This document shows positions 15,842 through 24,501 of a stretch of 60,674 nt of DNA, one piece after another (the first letter of the stretch is position 1; the number at the start of each line of letters is the position of its first letter). Position numbers and translations under genes: made by a program. Origin of the DNA: Oscillospiraceae bacterium (GTDB lineage Bacteria; Bacillota; Clostridia; Oscillospirales; UBA929); assembly GCA_031265355.1 (NCBI GenBank), contig JAISCT010000032.1, positions 1 through 60,674 on the forward strand. Reading direction: 5' to 3'. The notes below the pieces were generated by a model. That model was not told the DNA's origin and ran no database searches. It was given only the letters and a program-made list of their open reading frames with translations.

Positions 15842-18800
15842 TTAATCCCGGTTCTCCCGGGCGGCCGCGGAGAGCGGCGCAAGCGTATTCGCGTCCCAGA
15901 GAAAGGCCCTGACAAAGGCGCCATCCGACGGCAGCTCGACAACCTGATCCCCGAAACCCCACGGATCTACACCCAGTGTTTTCCGGCTGACATTGACAAG
16001 TCTTCCATCCGCGTCATAGGCGGCCAGTATGCACAAAACGTCAAGCGCTTCGTCCTTGGCGTTGAAGATTGAGTAAGCCCCTTTCGCCCCGTCTTCCGAA
16101 ACGGATGCCCGCACGCCGTATGAACTGCTCAATGTTCCGTCGGCAGACAGCGCCGCGAAGGGCAGGACAAGGCTCGTTCTCCCTCTGCCGTAGTCCTCGG
16201 TCAACGTCACACTCACAAGCACGACGTCGTCCGGGTTGGGCGCCAAGTAGCTGATCTCGAAAAATCTGAATTTATACAGCGCCAAGTTGTCGCCCGTCGT
16301 TGTCGAACGAACGCTGTCTTTGTATTTTGAAACGCCGTTGATCAGCAGTTCCACCTGCACCGTCCCGTTGAAAACCCCCGCGCAGACTGTGACTTTTTTG
16401 GGCGCCGGACCGCCTGGCAGATTGAACGTCAAGCCGTTCCCCAGATCTTTGGAGACGATGGACTTGCTGTTTCCCGGCTGCGTACCCGCCGCCGCGTCGG
16501 TGTACGTGTACGTGAAGGGCGCGTCCCCGGCCACCTCGGTATATGAGTTGTCGATATGGGTGATGTTGGTGATCCCGGGGACGCTCACCGCCTTCTTCGC
16601 GTAGTCCGTGTAGTACCGCGTCGCGAACTGAACCCAATCAATGTCGCCCAGCTCGGTCAGATTGACCTCGCCGCTGACTGGCGTGTACGCTATCCCTTCT
16701 GCAACCGTTGGCCTCGTCAGCAATATCCCTTTATCGGACAGCGTTACGAACGGAACAACGAGACTGCTGGCGGTGCGCCCTTTATCTTCGGTCAACGTCA
16801 CCTGAACGAGCACGATATCGTACGGATTCGGCGTGGAATAATTCATTTCGAAATACCTGAATTTATTCAGCGGCAAATGGTCTCCGGTCGTTGCCGACCG
16901 GATGCTGTCTTTGTACAGTGAAACACCGTTGATCAGCAGTTCCACCTGCGCCGTCCCGTTGTAAACCCCCGCGCAGACTGTGACTTTTTTGAGCGCCGGA
17001 CCGCCTGGCAGATTGAACGTCAAGCCGTTCCCCAGATCTTTGGAGACGATGGATTTGTTGTTGCCCGGTTGCGTCCCTTCCATCGCGTCGGTGTATGTGT
17101 ACGTAAAGGGCGCGTCCCCGGCCACCTCGGTATACGAACTGTTGATATGGGTGATGTTGGTGATCTCGGGAACTCTCACTGCCTTCTTTGCGTAGTCCGT
17201 GTCGTATTGCGTCGCGAACTGAACCCAATCAATGTCACCCAGCGCGGTCAGATTGACTACGCCGCTTATCGGCGCCTTGGCCTCGCCTACGACATACGGT
17301 TCTGACGACAGATCTACCTGTGGAATCGTCAGCGTCAAGGTCCGGCTGGCCGTCACACCCTTTAGCGACGCCGCAATCACGACCGTGGTTGTTATGTCGG
17401 CGAGCAGCGAACGTCTGACTGTACCGTCGTTCGACAAGCCGTACTGCTCTCCATCCGTTGCGCTTTGCAGTACGAACGTGCTGCCGTATAAAACGCCCCT
17501 TACGGTTGGGAAAAGGTTCATCCGGACCTCGCCCGGTTTGTTGTCGTCCAAAATATACGGAAGCGTAAGCGCGAGGTCTTTCGCCGCCCGATCGATATCA
17601 GTCGTACCATCCGGTTCTGGGATCGCCGCTGCCGATGTTAAAATGCCTTCCACCCCGTCTTTCATGCCCGCCACAAAAACGGTGTGCCTGGAAAAATTCT
17701 GAAGCTCTGTCAAGGTAAACGGGAGCGAATCGGTTTCGTAACGAACGCGCTCCCCGCTGTGAACGGCGACGTAGACGACATAATTGTCATTTGTTTCGCC
17801 CGCTGGATCGGATGCGTTGAGAATGACAACGCCGTCGCCCGCCACGGCGCTGACATTCACAAGCGCGGACGGCACACCCTCAACATCCTCCAGGAAAATG
17901 CCCTTAAGGCTGATCTCGGAATCGGAAGCGGAGTTGTGCGGAATTCGATATTCGATATAGACATACTGGTCCTCCGAAGCCGCCCGGAATGGAATGTTCA
18001 CAATATACGTTTGTTCATCTGAACCCGCCTCAAGTGTCCGGGAAATACGGGCGGCGGAAGCGTCCGAAAGTCTGGCCGTAAAAACAGCCGACGTATTTTT
18101 GACTCCGACGACGGCTTTTAGCAGCCGAGCGCCGTTGCCTGCCTCGGCCATAATCATGAAACCGTCGTCTGCCGTTTCGCTGTTGTACGGTGTCTTGACG
18201 ATCTCCGATGCATCCGCATATCCCAGTGCAACCATCTGGGCACTGCTGCGCTTCGACGCGTTTCTGTAGCCAATCGTATTCACATTGTAGATTTGGTGGC
18301 CGTCAAATTTATGCTGTTGGTACTTGATTCCGTCTTTCACCGAGGTGTCCGCATTCTGGCTGAATATGACGTAATCGATTGCATTTTCATCCGCGATAGA
18401 TTTTTGTATCGTGCCTCCGGCGTTTATGGGATCAACCGATATGGACAACGCGGGGGCCTTTTGCAGGGTGTTCGGTCCGGTGGCGACATATTGATGCTCT
18501 CCTGCTTCGACTTCCAGCGTGGTCAGCACTCCGGCATTGTCAATGTTGAGCGTGAAAGCACGTTCGCTTTTCACTGTGAAGACGACGCTGGCGTCGGCGT
18601 TGAGACGCTTTTCCGCCGAAATATCAACTCTGTTTGTCACACCGTCCGTCGAGTACCACAAGTTGCTTACGGCGTTCGCCTCGGTCAGGCGCGGCGTCCA
18701 GTTTATGATGTTGCGCGGCGCGCAGATATCCAACCCGAGCAAGTTGTCGAGTATGAGTCCGATAGAAAGCGCACCCGTCCAGCCAACAAAGTTGCTCCTG

Positions 18801-21800
18801 GCAATACCCGCATCGTTTTTGACCGTCGCGGGACGCAGATAATCAGGAGAATAGCATTCCCAGATGCTATTGCCGAAAGCTCCTCCCGCTATCTTTTTAT
18901 AGACGTCGCTCAGCATGTTGACATGGCGCACGGCCTCATTGAAGGCAATATCGCTGTACCCCATTTCGGTGAGTCCCCTCATCCATTGGTAAGATGAAGG
19001 CGACCAGACAGAACCGTTCCAGTACTTTCCCTTCGGACTGAACGCGGATGCTCCGCTGGAATTCCCTAGAAAGTCATATGCCGAAGTGGCGAGTCCGTTT
19101 GGCCGGAACAACTTCTCCGAATTGAGTCCATGCGCCTTGATGATCTTTTCGGCGCGTTCAGGCGGCGCCACGCGGGCAATCAGCGCCCACAGGTTGGTAG
19201 GCGTCGAGATGTTGGTATGCGTCACGCCGTCGGGCGCCAAATTGGAGTACATCTCGGCTTCTTCGTCCCACATCAATTCGTTAATCAACCCCGATATCTG
19301 CGCGTGCCGCTGTGTAAAGTATTCGTAGTTTTCAACATCGCCCTGTTCATTCGCGATTAACGCCAAATAATATGCTTGCTGCGCCTGTTGCATACTCAGA
19401 TCGTTATACGTCTGCTCGCCCTTGCCAGCAGTGGGGAGAATCCACGGGTAGTCCTGGTTCGGCGTGTCGTCGAAACCGTTGCTGTCGCCGGATGTCTTGC
19501 CGTAAAGTCCGTTCTCAACCTTGCGTTCACGTTCGATGAACTTGAAGTGATCTATCAATCGCTGGTAAATTGTCCTTCCGTTGATCACTTTGCTGAAACG
19601 GGATATGTCGCCGCTGATTTTATATGTGTCCCACTCCGCCCATGCCCAAAGCGGCGGATTGAGTCCGGTGACCATATCCCAGTTTGTGTATATAGAGCCG
19701 TTCTGATAGCGCCCGCGCGGTATGTAGCCGAAACCATTGTAAAGAACTTCGCCGCTCGCATAACAGTTCTTGACAGTATTCTCTCCGCCCTGTTCAAAGC
19801 CGACTATGCCGCCGGAACATTGCTTGCTCCCGGCCATAAACCCGACGGCGTAGCAGTTCTCAATCACACTGTTGTTTTGCAGCAAGCCAACGATTCCGCT
19901 CGCCGCCGCGTTTTTGACATGGACATACGCACCGCGCGAAAAGCAGTTGACAATGCGCGCTCCGTTTTTGGCCTGACCGGCGATCGCGCCGCTGTTCGCG
20001 CCCGGCTCGCCGACCGACCCGCTTTTGATGCCGGACTCAATCACCGCGTCGATCACGCCAAGATTCTTTACTGTTCCGCCGCTTATGTATCCGAATAGTC
20101 CCTGTGTCGCATCGCTCGTGTAAATCCTTATGCCGGAGATCGTGTGGCCGCCTCCGTCGAATGTTCCCGCAAATTCGCGTCCCGCCGTTTCGATGCCTAT
20201 CGGCGTGTGGTTGCGGACGCCGGTGAGCGTTATGTCGTTGGTCAACAGGTAGTATTTACCCGCTGTGCGCTCTTCGCCGCTGTTTACGCGGAGCGCCAGC
20301 GTTTCAAGATCGGCCGTGCTCGTGATTTGGATCGGATTGGCTTCGGTGCCGTCGCCGCCAAAAGATACCGGAGACTGTACGGTCGCCGGACTGGCCGCAA
20401 AGATGGGGAATCCGTCGTTGATATTGTCCGAATCCAGCGCCCAAGTCTCCGCACCGCTCGCAGCGTTTAGTGTTTCAACAAATGCCAAGGATTTTAACTC
20501 TTGAGGCGATTTCGCTGTGGAAGCCGCCGGTTTGCCGAATATGCCGTCTCCCGCCCACGGCGCGGAATTGTCATAATACAAATCGGACGAAACGACATCG
20601 GAGCTAAACGTTCCGGCGATTTGCCCAATGGCCTTGCCTTCGTTGTCCGCCCCTGTGTAGTAATAGAAATTATCCAGAGACGAAAGTGTCGGGAACTGAT
20701 TGTATCCCCATCTGTCAAACAGCATCATAAACATTGTGTCCCAGGCATACACGCCGCCGTCAAACGCCGGATCCATATAATAAGCGCCTTCAGGGTTGAG
20801 AGTGAGCTCCGCCTTTTTGATATTGGACTTGTGCATCTGCCACGCCGCGTCATAAATCTCCTCCCATTCGGGATGTTCGGGAAAGCTGACTTTGGGCAAG
20901 TCGCTCATGTCGATCTCGTATCCGTTCGCGAGCGTTTCAGTTGTGGCAGACTTTACTGTGACGGTACAAGTCCTCTTGATACCCCCACGTTCGGCGGTTA
21001 TCACGGCACTGCCTTTTCTGTGCCCTGTTACGAGGCCGGTCTGGTCAACAGATGCGACAGTCGAATTGCTCGAAGACCACTCCACACCCAGCGGCGGCTC
21101 TACGGTGATCTGAACCGAGTCACCGACCTTTATGTTCACACTTTTTACACCCATCATCAGATCCGCATTGATGGCGGATTGGAGTGCGTCGTAAGCTCTC
21201 TGAAGCTCCTCTTCTGTCGAGCTGGGATTGCTCAGTGTCTTCTGAGCGGCCGCAATGGCATTCTGAAGCGTCAGCCATGACGCCGGAGAATACTGATTTT
21301 CCTCAAGCGTCAGCGCTTCCGCCAAAAGGGCGTCCAATCCCGTGAAGTAAATTTCAAGCTCCATCAGCTGGGTGTGATACGTTCCAGCTGCATGGGCATT
21401 GACTTTTGTTGCCGTCAGATACACATACCTCGCGGTTACGGTATCGAACGTATACTCCGCCCAAGGTTCGTCCACCGTAGGTGTGGGCGCATCCGTTTTG
21501 TTGACGAGTACGATGCTCGTTCCACTGTCTGTGATTGCCTCGATCATGAACGAAACAGGATAGCACACAATGCCTTGATAGTTACGCGCCAGTATATTGA
21601 TCGCGTTAAACTGTGTGTCGGCGCCCAGATCAATGCGACACCAAGCATGGCCGGTTGGGCCGTTCCATGCGGCGCTGCTCCAACCGTTGTTGTAGTTCCC
21701 ATCGGTCAGATTCTGTGCGACCCAGCTTGCGTTGGCGTTCCCCGACGACGACACGGCTTTTCCCGCCGCAAGATTGACCGCATTCGCTGCAAAAGCAGTC

Positions 21801-21871
21801 TGCGGTGCAACAAACGGTACGTTGAGCAGCGTCACGGCCAAAAAGACCGCCAAGATTTTACGAAGTTTCAT
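15842..21871 (-). CDS. Large secreted glycoside hydrolase with F5/8C, Big_2 and GLUG modules
   Basis: A 2009-aa protein; start is ATG 21871 behind AAAGGGA, giving a signal peptide (MKLRKILAVFLAVTLLNVPF, cleavage near AFA-A). Order: F5/8-type C (discoidin) domain about 32-175, helical FIVAR-like stretch about 180-240, Big_2 Ig domain about 245-310, then an (alpha/alpha)6-type glycosidase of the GH63/MGH1-like group starting near 360 (DGGVYAWDTMFMM) and continuing to about 1065 (YWNGSVWSPSSYQWM, RSNFVGWTGALSIGLI). Between the two halves (about 498-712) sits an inserted GLUG-repeat beta-helix. The C-terminal third has beta-sandwich modules including a 197-residue tandem repeat. No SLH, LPXTG or C-terminal membrane segment is seen, so it is secreted or held by its binding modules. 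Substrate is probably an alpha-glycan. Confidence 0.75.
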   Translation of the reverse strand: MKLRKILAVFLAVTLLNVPFVAPQTAFAANAVNLAAGKAVSSSGNANASWVAQNLTDGNYNNGWSSAAWNGPTGHAWCRIDLGADTQFNAINILARNYQGIVCYPVSFMIEAITDSGTSIVLVNKTDAPTPTVDEPWAEYTFDTVTARYVYLTATKVNAHAAGTYHTQLMELEIYFTGLDALLAEALTLEENQYSPASWLTLQNAIAAAQKTLSNPSSTEEELQRAYDALQSAINADLMMGVKSVNIKVGDSVQITVEPPLGVEWSSSNSTVASVDQTGLVTGHRKGSAVITAERGGIKRTCTVTVKSATTETLANGYEIDMSDLPKVSFPEHPEWEEIYDAAWQMHKSNIKKAELTLNPEGAYYMDPAFDGGVYAWDTMFMMLFDRWGYNQFPTLSSLDNFYYYTGADNEGKAIGQIAGTFSSDVVSSDLYYDNSAPWAGDGIFGKPAASTAKSPQELKSLAFVETLNAASGAETWALDSDNINDGFPIFAASPATVQSPVSFGGDGTEANPIQITSTADLETLALRVNSGEERTAGKYYLLTNDITLTGVRNHTPIGIETAGREFAGTFDGGGHTISGIRIYTSDATQGLFGYISGGTVKNLGVIDAVIESGIKSGSVGEPGANSGAIAGQAKNGARIVNCFSRGAYVHVKNAAASGIVGLLQNNSVIENCYAVGFMAGSKQCSGGIVGFEQGGENTVKNCYASGEVLYNGFGYIPRGRYQNGSIYTNWDMVTGLNPPLWAWAEWDTYKISGDISRFSKVINGRTIYQRLIDHFKFIERERKVENGLYGKTSGDSNGFDDTPNQDYPWILPTAGKGEQTYNDLSMQQAQQAYYLALIANEQGDVENYEYFTQRHAQISGLINELMWDEEAEMYSNLAPDGVTHTNISTPTNLWALIARVAPPERAEKIIKAHGLNSEKLFRPNGLATSAYDFLGNSSGASAFSPKGKYWNGSVWSPSSYQWMRGLTEMGYSDIAFNEAVRHVNMLSDVYKKIAGGAFGNSIWECYSPDYLRPATVKNDAGIARSNFVGWTGALSIGLILDNLLGLDICAPRNIINWTPRLTEANAVSNLWYSTDGVTNRVDISAEKRLNADASVVFTVKSERAFTLNIDNAGVLTTLEVEAGEHQYVATGPNTLQKAPALSISVDPINAGGTIQKSIADENAIDYVIFSQNADTSVKDGIKYQQHKFDGHQIYNVNTIGYRNASKRSSAQMVALGYADASEIVKTPYNSETADDGFMIMAEAGNGARLLKAVVGVKNTSAVFTARLSDASAARISRTLEAGSDEQTYIVNIPFRAASEDQYVYIEYRIPHNSASDSEISLKGIFLEDVEGVPSALVNVSAVAGDGVVILNASDPAGETNDNYVVYVAVHSGERVRYETDSLPFTLTELQNFSRHTVFVAGMKDGVEGILTSAAAIPEPDGTTDIDRAAKDLALTLPYILDDNKPGEVRMNLFPTVRGVLYGSTFVLQSATDGEQYGLSNDGTVRRSLLADITTTVVIAASLKGVTASRTLTLTIPQVDLSSEPYVVGEAKAPISGVVNLTALGDIDWVQFATQYDTDYAKKAVRVPEITNITHINSSYTEVAGDAPFTYTYTDAMEGTQPGNNKSIVSKDLGNGLTFNLPGGPALKKVTVCAGVYNGTAQVELLINGVSLYKDSIRSATTGDHLPLNKFRYFEMNYSTPNPYDIVLVQVTLTEDKGRTASSLVVPFVTLSDKGILLTRPTVAEGIAYTPVSGEVNLTELGDIDWVQFATRYYTDYAKKAVSVPGITNITHIDNSYTEVAGDAPFTYTYTDAAAGTQPGNSKSIVSKDLGNGLTFNLPGGPAPKKVTVCAGVFNGTVQVELLINGVSKYKDSVRSTTTGDNLALYKFRFFEISYLAPNPDDVVLVSVTLTEDYGRGRTSLVLPFAALSADGTLSSSYGVRASVSEDGAKGAYSIFNAKDEALDVLCILAAYDADGRLVNVSRKTLGVDPWGFGDQVVELPSDGAFVRAFLWDANTLAPLSAAARENRD
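16130..17285 (-). repeat. 591-bp tandem repeat inside the surface hydrolase gene
   Basis: Two adjacent copies with a period of exactly 591 bp (197 codons): for example CGCAGACTGTGACTTTTTTG at 16381 recurs at 16972. Blocks of over 60 bp are almost unchanged while other parts differ by synonymous and some non-synonymous changes. Each copy encodes a module starting SGEVNLTELGDIDWVQFAT or a close variant. Confidence 0.85.
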
Positions 21872-22024
21872 ACAAATTCCCTTTCCATTCAATACGTTTT
21901 GTTTGTGCCCAAAACAACCTGGCACTGTGACTCGTAAATCACGCGGTGCCTCCTGCGGGCCGAGGCCATCTCCGGTAAACACACAACCGCCTCAAGTATT
22001 TGCGACTCTCTCCCTGCGGGTTGA

Positions 22025-22081
22025 GACCGTCTGCACAAACGGTCCCACCGACGGGTCACTTTGTCTGCACACAAAGTGACC
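22025..22081 (-). promoter_or_regulatory. Two hairpins in the 5' leader of the surface hydrolase gene
   Basis: Stem GACCGT/ACGGTC (22025-22044) and stem GGTCACTTTG/CAAAGTGACC (22054-22081) lie 150-210 bp before the ATG at 21871. Their loops share CTGCACA (plus-strand reading). The motif CCCGCAGG also recurs downstream of them in the leader. No known riboswitch was recognised; otherwise I see no gene between 21872 and 22248. Confidence 0.35.
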
Positions 22082-22248
22082 GCCCCGCTTCCAGCCGCAT
22101 TCCCCGGACTCACACACGATCCACTGGCCACAACGTCTTCGGCGGCTCCTATATGGCTTGCTATACTATACCTTTTTGAATGTGTCGTTTTAGAGGATTT
22201 GCTTCATTTTTCTTAGTCAGAGTACACAAAAAATATCACTTCTTTCTC

Positions 22249-22277
22249 TTGACTTTACGAATTATGTGTAATATAAT
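22249..22277 (+). promoter_or_regulatory. Strong sigma-70-type promoter without an obvious gene
   Basis: TTGACT (22249-22254), 17-bp spacer, TATAAT (22272-22277). It points right, into a hairpin terminator only about 60 bp downstream, and away from the next plus-strand gene. Confidence 0.6.
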
Positions 22278-22283
22278 AACAGT

Positions 22284-22372
22284 GTTCATCTCCTGCGGCA
22301 CACGCTTGAAAAGGTATACCTTATCAAAAACTTTAAAAAGCACCGTTTCTTCTACAAAAACGGTGCTTTTGG
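22284..22372 (+). ncRNA. Candidate short RNA
   Basis: Defined by the promoter at 22249-22277 and the hairpin terminator at 22336-22370. The expected transcript is about 90 nt and contains the palindrome GGTATACC. No ribosome binding site with a start codon was found in it. Alternatively the promoter is fortuitous in this AT-rich stretch. Confidence 0.3.
22336..22370. terminator. Intrinsic terminator, usable from both strands
   Basis: Stem AAAAGCACCGTTT (22336-22348) pairs with AAACGGTGCTTTT (22358-22370). On the minus strand it follows the MNT gene (stop 22484) and ends in a T-rich tail; on the plus strand it follows the promoter at 22249. Confidence 0.75.
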
Positions 22373-22483
22373 TCTTTATGCACAATCTTTTTCTCTACGG
22401 TTTCTGGTGTTGCGCAAAGGGTCGAGAAAAAATGCGGCGCACTCGAAAATGTGTCATGTTATACGTCCCCTTGACACATATAC

Positions 22484-22801
22484 TCAGATTTCAATCCCGG
22501 TATTTGTGATCTCCAACGCAAAGGGATTGCCGTTGCGCAGTTCAGAAGCGGGCAACGCCAGCGGTTCAAATCCGACATCGCCATATCCCTCCGTTAATTT
22601 CAACAGCTCTTTGATAATTTCCACCCGCCTTTTCCCGCCGAAGTTGTCAAGGAAAAAACAAACGTCAACGTCACTTTGCCTAGTGGCAGTCCCTTTGGCA
22701 TAAGAACCGAACAAATACGCCTTTTGAACCGGCAGTACCTGCCGCACCTGAGCGGCGTAAGCTCTTGCTTTATCATTTATGGTTTCAATGTCAGCAACCA
22801 T
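22484..22801 (-). CDS. MNT-type nucleotidyltransferase (HEPN-MNT antitoxin)
   Basis: A 105-aa minimal nucleotidyltransferase. The signature GSYAKGTATRQSDVDV fits GSx10DxD, with both catalytic aspartates present, so it should be active in transferring nucleotides. In HEPN-MNT (type VII) toxin-antitoxin pairs the MNT protein neutralises the HEPN RNase by adding AMP. The gene overlaps the upstream HEPN gene by 25 bp, so translation is coupled. Start is ATG 22801 with GGAGGT upstream. GC is lower than in flanking housekeeping genes. Confidence 0.88.
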   Translation of the reverse strand: MVADIETINDKARAYAAQVRQVLPVQKAYLFGSYAKGTATRQSDVDVCFFLDNFGGKRRVEIIKELLKLTEGYGDVGFEPLALPASELRNGNPFALEITNTGIEI

Positions 22802-23178
22802 ATGAATACCTCCTTTGTCGTTCTCAACGTATCACTCGCTTCCTGCTCGCTGATTTGCGAACTCAGCTTGCTCACATAATCTGGGTAGCGATTGTTCAGA
22901 TAATATGCTGTTAGTGTGTCAAAAAAATCTATTGTATCTATAGGCACCGCCTGCGGCAAACAATGTTCAAACTTTTTGACAATTGCCTTGATGTTGTGCA
23001 AATGCGGCGGCGCATCTGGCAGGTAAAAGGAATATAGACCTTTCACCAGTTTTTCAACAGCTTGCTGGCACATAAATACCACATAAAGCCAATGTCCATC
23101 CCTCAGCATGCTTTCGGCAACAGTGAGATCATATTTGGCTATGTCAAACCAATACTCAAATTTTTCTAGGCCGTCCAT
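22777..23178 (-). CDS. HEPN-domain protein (toxin partner of MNT)
   Basis: A 133-aa helical protein of the PF05168-like HEPN group: FMCQQAVEKLVKGLY followed by PPHLHNIKAIVKKF, and NNRYPDY late in the protein. The Rx4-6H RNase motif of many toxic HEPN proteins is not visible; the RYPD-type members are still commonly paired with MNT genes. It is the first gene of a two-gene unit, overlapping MNT by 25 bp. Role: RNase toxin or, if the catalytic motif is really missing, a scaffold of the complex. Lower GC suggests it was acquired. Confidence 0.85.
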   Translation of the reverse strand: MDGLEKFEYWFDIAKYDLTVAESMLRDGHWLYVVFMCQQAVEKLVKGLYSFYLPDAPPHLHNIKAIVKKFEHCLPQAVPIDTIDFFDTLTAYYLNNRYPDYVSKLSSQISEQEASDTLRTTKEVFIWLLTLKP

Positions 23179-23182
23179 ATGA

Positions 23183-23430
23183 TCATCTCCACGATAGCAT
23201 TATATACCAATACGAAGTGTTTGTAAAGCATTCCCCACCGCCTCCGTAGTAATCGACGGCGTGTACGCGATCCAGCCCGCCTTGTTGATGTGCGGCGTAG
23301 GCCGCCCAGGTGTTCTGGTCCGTCCGAGCTCCATCTTTCGACAGGCGGTACACCGTGAGCGCGAAGCCCTTCGCCTTGCTGTCACTGCTGCACTCGGGAA
23401 GAGACAAATTCTCTCCTTCTATTTTTCGCC
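23183..23430 (-). other. Unassigned stretch, possible gene remnant
   Basis: A minus-strand frame (open to 23536) encodes a protein-like segment (AKGFALTVYRLSKDGARTDQ) but lacks a credible start or binding site, and its upstream part overlaps the murB promoter. It may be the decayed end of a lost gene. No family recognised. Confidence 0.2.
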
Positions 23431-23436
23431 TGCGTT

Positions 23437-23445
23437 TGGTATAAT
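23437..23445 (+). promoter_or_regulatory. Extended -10 promoter of the murB operon
   Basis: TGGTATAAT (23437-23445) with a TG extension; the -35 region at 23417-23422 is poor (TTCTAT). Transcription would begin about 105 bp before the murB start. Confidence 0.55.
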
Positions 23446-23556
23446 AAGATCGGTCTTGCCCGCACGGCCGGGCCGGTGTTATTTTTGTGTGCGCAGATTT
23501 TCCGGTTTGAATTCCATATTTTGACATATTTACCATTGGTTCAGGAGGGTTATTCT

Positions 23557-24501
23557 TTGCTTGATCGTCAGGACATCCTCGATGTGTGCCCCGACATGAC
23601 GGTGCTGGTCGATGAACCGATGCGCCGCCACACCTCCTTTGCGATCGGCGGTCCGACCGATCTGATGGCGATGCCGAGCAGCCCGGCGGCGCTGGCCGCG
23701 CTGCTTGCGCTGGCCCGGCGGCGGGAGACGCCGGTGCTGCTCATGGGCAAGGGCACCAACCTGCTGGTGAGCGACCGGGGCGTGCGCGGCCTCGTCATCA
23801 AGACGCACAGCGGCCTGGCCGGCCTCAGGCGCGGCGGCGAGTGCGAGATCGTCGCCGGCTGCGGCGTGCTGCTCTCCGCGCTGGCCTCGGCGGCGGCGCG
23901 GTGGGGACTCTCCGGCCTGGCCTTTGCCCACGGCATTCCCGGCACGGTGGGCGGCGCCGTCTATATGAACGCCGGCGCCTACGACGGTGAGATGAGCCGC
24001 GTGGTGCGGCGCACTTCATATGTGGACACGGTGGGCCAGTTTGGCGTGCTGACCGGACCCGCACATGCATTTTCTTACCGCCACAGCTTCTTCACCGACC
24101 ACGGCGGGTCCTTTGCCCTGGAGATCACGCTGACGCTGACCTCCGGGGACTCGGATGCGATCCGCGCGGAGACCGAGGCGCTGGACGCGCGCCGCCGCGC
24201 CGCCCAACCGCTGGACTTGCCCAGCGCGGGCAGCGTATTCAAACGACCGCTGGGCGGGCACGCCGCGCCCCTGATCGAGGCCTGCGGCTTGAAGGGCGCC
24301 CATGTCGGCGGGGCGGCGGTGTCGGACAAACACGCCGGGTTCATCGTCAACAGCGGCGGGGCCACCTGCGAAGATGTGCGCCGGCTGATCGAACAGATTC
24401 AAGAACGGGTGCGCGCCGAGACAGGCGTGCAGCTGGAGCCGGAGATCGGCCTGGTGGGCGACTTCGGCGCCGGGGCGCCGCGCGAGGGGGGAAACGTGTG
24501 A
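23557..24501 (+). CDS. murB: UDP-N-acetylenolpyruvoylglucosamine reductase
   Basis: A 314-aa flavoenzyme that reduces UDP-GlcNAc-enolpyruvate to UDP-MurNAc for peptidoglycan synthesis. Start is TTG 23557, 6 bp after AGGAGGGT; the upstream extension to 23476 is not MurB-like. FAD-binding motifs include GKGTNLLVSDRGVRG and GIPGTVGGAVYMNAGAYDGE; the catalytic serine is in YRHSFF, and the late ACGLKGAHVGGAAVSDKHAGF block with its glutamate-rich end (QLEPEIGLVG) is normal. First gene of a four-gene operon; its stop overlaps the rapZ start by 1 bp. Confidence 0.95.
   Translation: MLDRQDILDVCPDMTVLVDEPMRRHTSFAIGGPTDLMAMPSSPAALAALLALARRRETPVLLMGKGTNLLVSDRGVRGLVIKTHSGLAGLRRGGECEIVAGCGVLLSALASAAARWGLSGLAFAHGIPGTVGGAVYMNAGAYDGEMSRVVRRTSYVDTVGQFGVLTGPAHAFSYRHSFFTDHGGSFALEITLTLTSGDSDAIRAETEALDARRRAAQPLDLPSAGSVFKRPLGGHAAPLIEACGLKGAHVGGAAVSDKHAGFIVNSGGATCEDVRRLIEQIQERVRAETGVQLEPEIGLVGDFGAGAPREGGNV

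Noticed and set aside
22180..22509. 109-codon plus-strand open frame
   Set aside because: It runs through a promoter and a terminator hairpin, is Phe/Cys/Arg-rich and has no binding site.
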